From an uncultured Pelosinus sp. (GTDB lineage: Bacteria; Bacillota; Negativicutes; UMGS1260): 7,515 nucleotides of DNA. Below are positions 5,905 through 7,515 of the stretch, in pieces. The notes beneath the pieces are model-generated. The model searched no databases, was not told the DNA's origin, and worked only from the letters and a program-made list of their open reading frames with translations. The first letter of the stretch is position 1. The number at the start of each line of letters is the position of its first letter. The position numbers and the translations under genes were made by a program. The DNA is taken from the NCBI GenBank assembly GCA_900550105.1, contig URQW01000118.1, positions 1 to 7,515 on the forward strand. Reading direction: 5' to 3'.

Positions 5905-7515
5905 TTGTTGAACTTTTTCTCGGGAGTATCCTCCGAGTTTAAATACGAATTATGGGGTATTTTTCTTGTAGCACTTGGCCTTATTTCAATGATTAGTTTA
6001 CTTGATCTCAGTACAGGCGCTGTTGGTTTACTGACGGCGAAAGTGCTGCATTATGCTTTTGGTATTGGTGCGTTAGTAGTTCCGCTTGTTATCATAATTA
6101 TTGGTTCGCGTTATGTCTGGATGCGGCGAGGCATCAGTTTTTCACTTAAATTTGTCGCGCTTGTTTTGCTTTTTTTATTTTTTTTAGCGCTATATCATCA
6201 CTGGTTAACGCCCCTAAATCAAGAAATTTATCCCGAGAGTCTCATTAATGGCGGCGGATTATCTGGCGGGCTCATTGTGTTTGGCTTGCGCAAGCTGTTT
6301 GGTTTTTATGGGACTTTTGTTTTGTTAACTGCTGCGGTGATTGGTGCTTTAATGGTGGCAACGAATTGGTCGTTAGGTGAAACGCTAATCAAGGCAAAAG
6401 ATAAGGCGGACGAAGGCTTGTTGCAGGCTAAGGAAAGCTTAGCTTGTGCGTTAGAGGAGCGACGGCGCCAGCAAGATGACGAAATAGGTGACGAGGAACC
6501 TATTGCCAAGTCATCAAATGCTTTTTATAATCAAGAGAGGGAAAAAAAAGTAGTAAAAGATGACTTTTTGTCTCATGATATGCAAAAAAACAGTTTTTAT
6601 GACAGGGAAAAGCCTTTGTTAGAAGAAAATGAAACAGCGCCAGAAGATGTCGCTTGTCTTTCGTCTGCTAAGGTTGGTGAAGAAAACAAGGAATCAGCTG
6701 AACTTCAAGTGCCGCTGAAAGCAGAAAATGGCGAAACGATTCTGCCTTATCGCCTGCCGCCCTTATCGATGCTGAAAAAACCTGTGCGGCAAAAATCTAA
6801 CAAAACCGCTAAAGAGATTATGGAAAACGCCCATATTTTAGAGTCTACTTTGGCAAGCTTTCATGTAAGTGCTAAGATTACTCATACTTGTCAGGGGCCA
6901 GCTGTGACGCGCTATGAACTAGAGCCTGCCGCAGGGGTAAAAGTGAGTAAAATAGTCAATCTTGCTGATGATATTGCCTTGAAATTAGCTGCGCCTGGCG
7001 TACGTATTGAGGCGCCAATTCCCGGTAAAGCAGCAATTGGCATTGAAGTTCCTAATAAAGAAGTAGCTAGTGTACCCCATCGGGAAGTTCTAGAGAGTGA
7101 CGCTTTTCAACAAGCTAAATCCTATCTTTCTGTAGCTTTAGGAAAAGATATTGCCGGACAGACCATTATTGCTGATTTAGCTAAAATGCCTCATTTGCTT
7201 GTAGCAGGCGCTACTGGTTCGGGAAAGAGCGTTTGCATTAATACGCTGATTACAAGCATTTTATTTAAGGCGAAACCAGAAGAAGCTAAATTTATCTTAA
7301 TTGATCCCAAAGTGGTCGAACTATCGAATTATAATGGAATTCCTCATTTATTGACACCTGTTGTAACAGATGCCAAAAAAGCAGCATCGGCTTTGCGTTG
7401 GGCAGTACGTGAAATGGAACGGCGTTATGCGCTGTTTGCAGCAGCTTCTGTACGCGATATTAGCCGTTATAATGAAATAACACCAGAAGAGAAATTACCG
7501 CTTATTGTGATTATT
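5905..7515 (+). CDS. ftsK: DNA translocase FtsK/SpoIIIE, N-terminal part (3' end outside window)
   Basis: A septal ATP-driven pump that moves chromosomal DNA across the closing division or sporulation septum. The frame is open from 5881 to the window end. I start it at TTG 5905; TTG 5908 is nearly as good. This gives 537 visible residues of the usual 750-800. About four hydrophobic segments lie at roughly residues 14-35, 42-72, 78-100 and 117-150, forming the membrane anchor. A polar, acidic linker follows at about 153-275, starting with a Lys/Glu/Arg-rich helix that may be a coiled coil. The translocase motor begins near 280 (LPYRLPPLSML), with the alpha domain (VTRYELEPAAGVKVSKI) and the RecA-like beta domain: Walker A GATGSGKS at 435-442 and LIDPKVVELSNYNGIPHLL from about 465. 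The window ends at LPLIVII, just before the expected Walker B DE. The DNA-reading gamma domain is not visible. Position after ylzJ matches Bacillus spoIIIE; whether this copy serves division, sporulation or both cannot be told. Confidence 0.93.
   Translation, partial: MLNFFSGVSSEFKYELWGIFLVALGLISMISLLDLSTGAVGLLTAKVLHYAFGIGALVVPLVIIIIGSRYVWMRRGISFSLKFVALVLLFLFFLALYHHWLTPLNQEIYPESLINGGGLSGGLIVFGLRKLFGFYGTFVLLTAAVIGALMVATNWSLGETLIKAKDKADEGLLQAKESLACALEERRRQQDDEIGDEEPIAKSSNAFYNQEREKKVVKDDFLSHDMQKNSFYDREKPLLEENETAPEDVACLSSAKVGEENKESAELQVPLKAENGETILPYRLPPLSMLKKPVRQKSNKTAKEIMENAHILESTLASFHVSAKITHTCQGPAVTRYELEPAAGVKVSKIVNLADDIALKLAAPGVRIEAPIPGKAAIGIEVPNKEVASVPHREVLESDAFQQAKSYLSVALGKDIAGQTIIADLAKMPHLLVAGATGSGKSVCINTLITSILFKAKPEEAKFILIDPKVVELSNYNGIPHLLTPVVTDAKKAASALRWAVREMERRYALFAAASVRDISRYNEITPEEKLPLIVII

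Noticed and set aside
5919..5937. Small inverted repeat CTCGG/CCGAG just after the ftsK start
   Set aside because: Only 5 bp inside coding sequence, with competing pairings; not enough to claim translational control.

Overview
The window is a stretch of ordinary chromosome from a Gram-positive-lineage (Firmicutes/Bacillota) bacterium. The gene order is asd (3' part), dapG, dapA, RNase J, tepA-like, ylzJ-like, ftsK/spoIIIE (5' part), all on the + strand. From memory this is the Bacillus subtilis order asd-dapG-dapA-rnjB-ymfB(tepA)-ylzJ-spoIIIE, and it is widely kept in spore-forming Bacilli, Clostridia and Negativicutes. Base composition is moderate, roughly low-to-mid 40s % G+C by eye. Shine-Dalgarno sites are strong and TTG/GTG starts are frequent. 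These features fit an anaerobic endospore-forming clostridial or Negativicutes genome, but the species cannot be named from the window.

Region 1 (1-2703) is the lysine/diaminopimelate branch: aspartate-semialdehyde dehydrogenase (C-terminal 183 residues), aspartokinase with tandem ACT domains, and 4-hydroxy-tetrahydrodipicolinate synthase. The genes lie 10 and 34 nt apart, look like one operon, and end at a hairpin terminator at about 2740-2774. They supply dihydrodipicolinate and diaminopimelate for lysine, peptidoglycan and, in sporeformers, dipicolinic acid.

Region 2 (2704-3021) is a 318-nt regulatory gap. After the terminator come three helically phased TGTRTTAC boxes, two likely sigma-A promoters with perfect TATAAT -10 elements, and a leader of about 140 nt ahead of the RNase J gene. 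RNase J (3022-4686) has a full metallo-beta-lactamase active site and is followed by an 11-bp hairpin terminator.

Region 3 (4747-5827) is a tight two-gene unit: a cytosolic ClpP-fold serine peptidase of the TepA/YmfB type and a 70-residue YlzJ-like protein whose ATG overlaps the tepA stop. A strong terminator is built into the last codons of ylzJ. Region 4 (5905-end) is the N-terminal 537 codons of an FtsK/SpoIIIE DNA translocase, cut by the window edge just before the expected Walker B motif.

I found no mobile element, CRISPR array, tRNA/rRNA, defence genes or unexplained large ORF. The points most worth a second look are the phased repeat array and tandem promoters before RNase J, the RNase J2-like sequence with an intact active site, a possible internal start in dapG, and a Thr-to-Ser change in the DapA catalytic triad. 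I see no evidence for a new multi-gene system.
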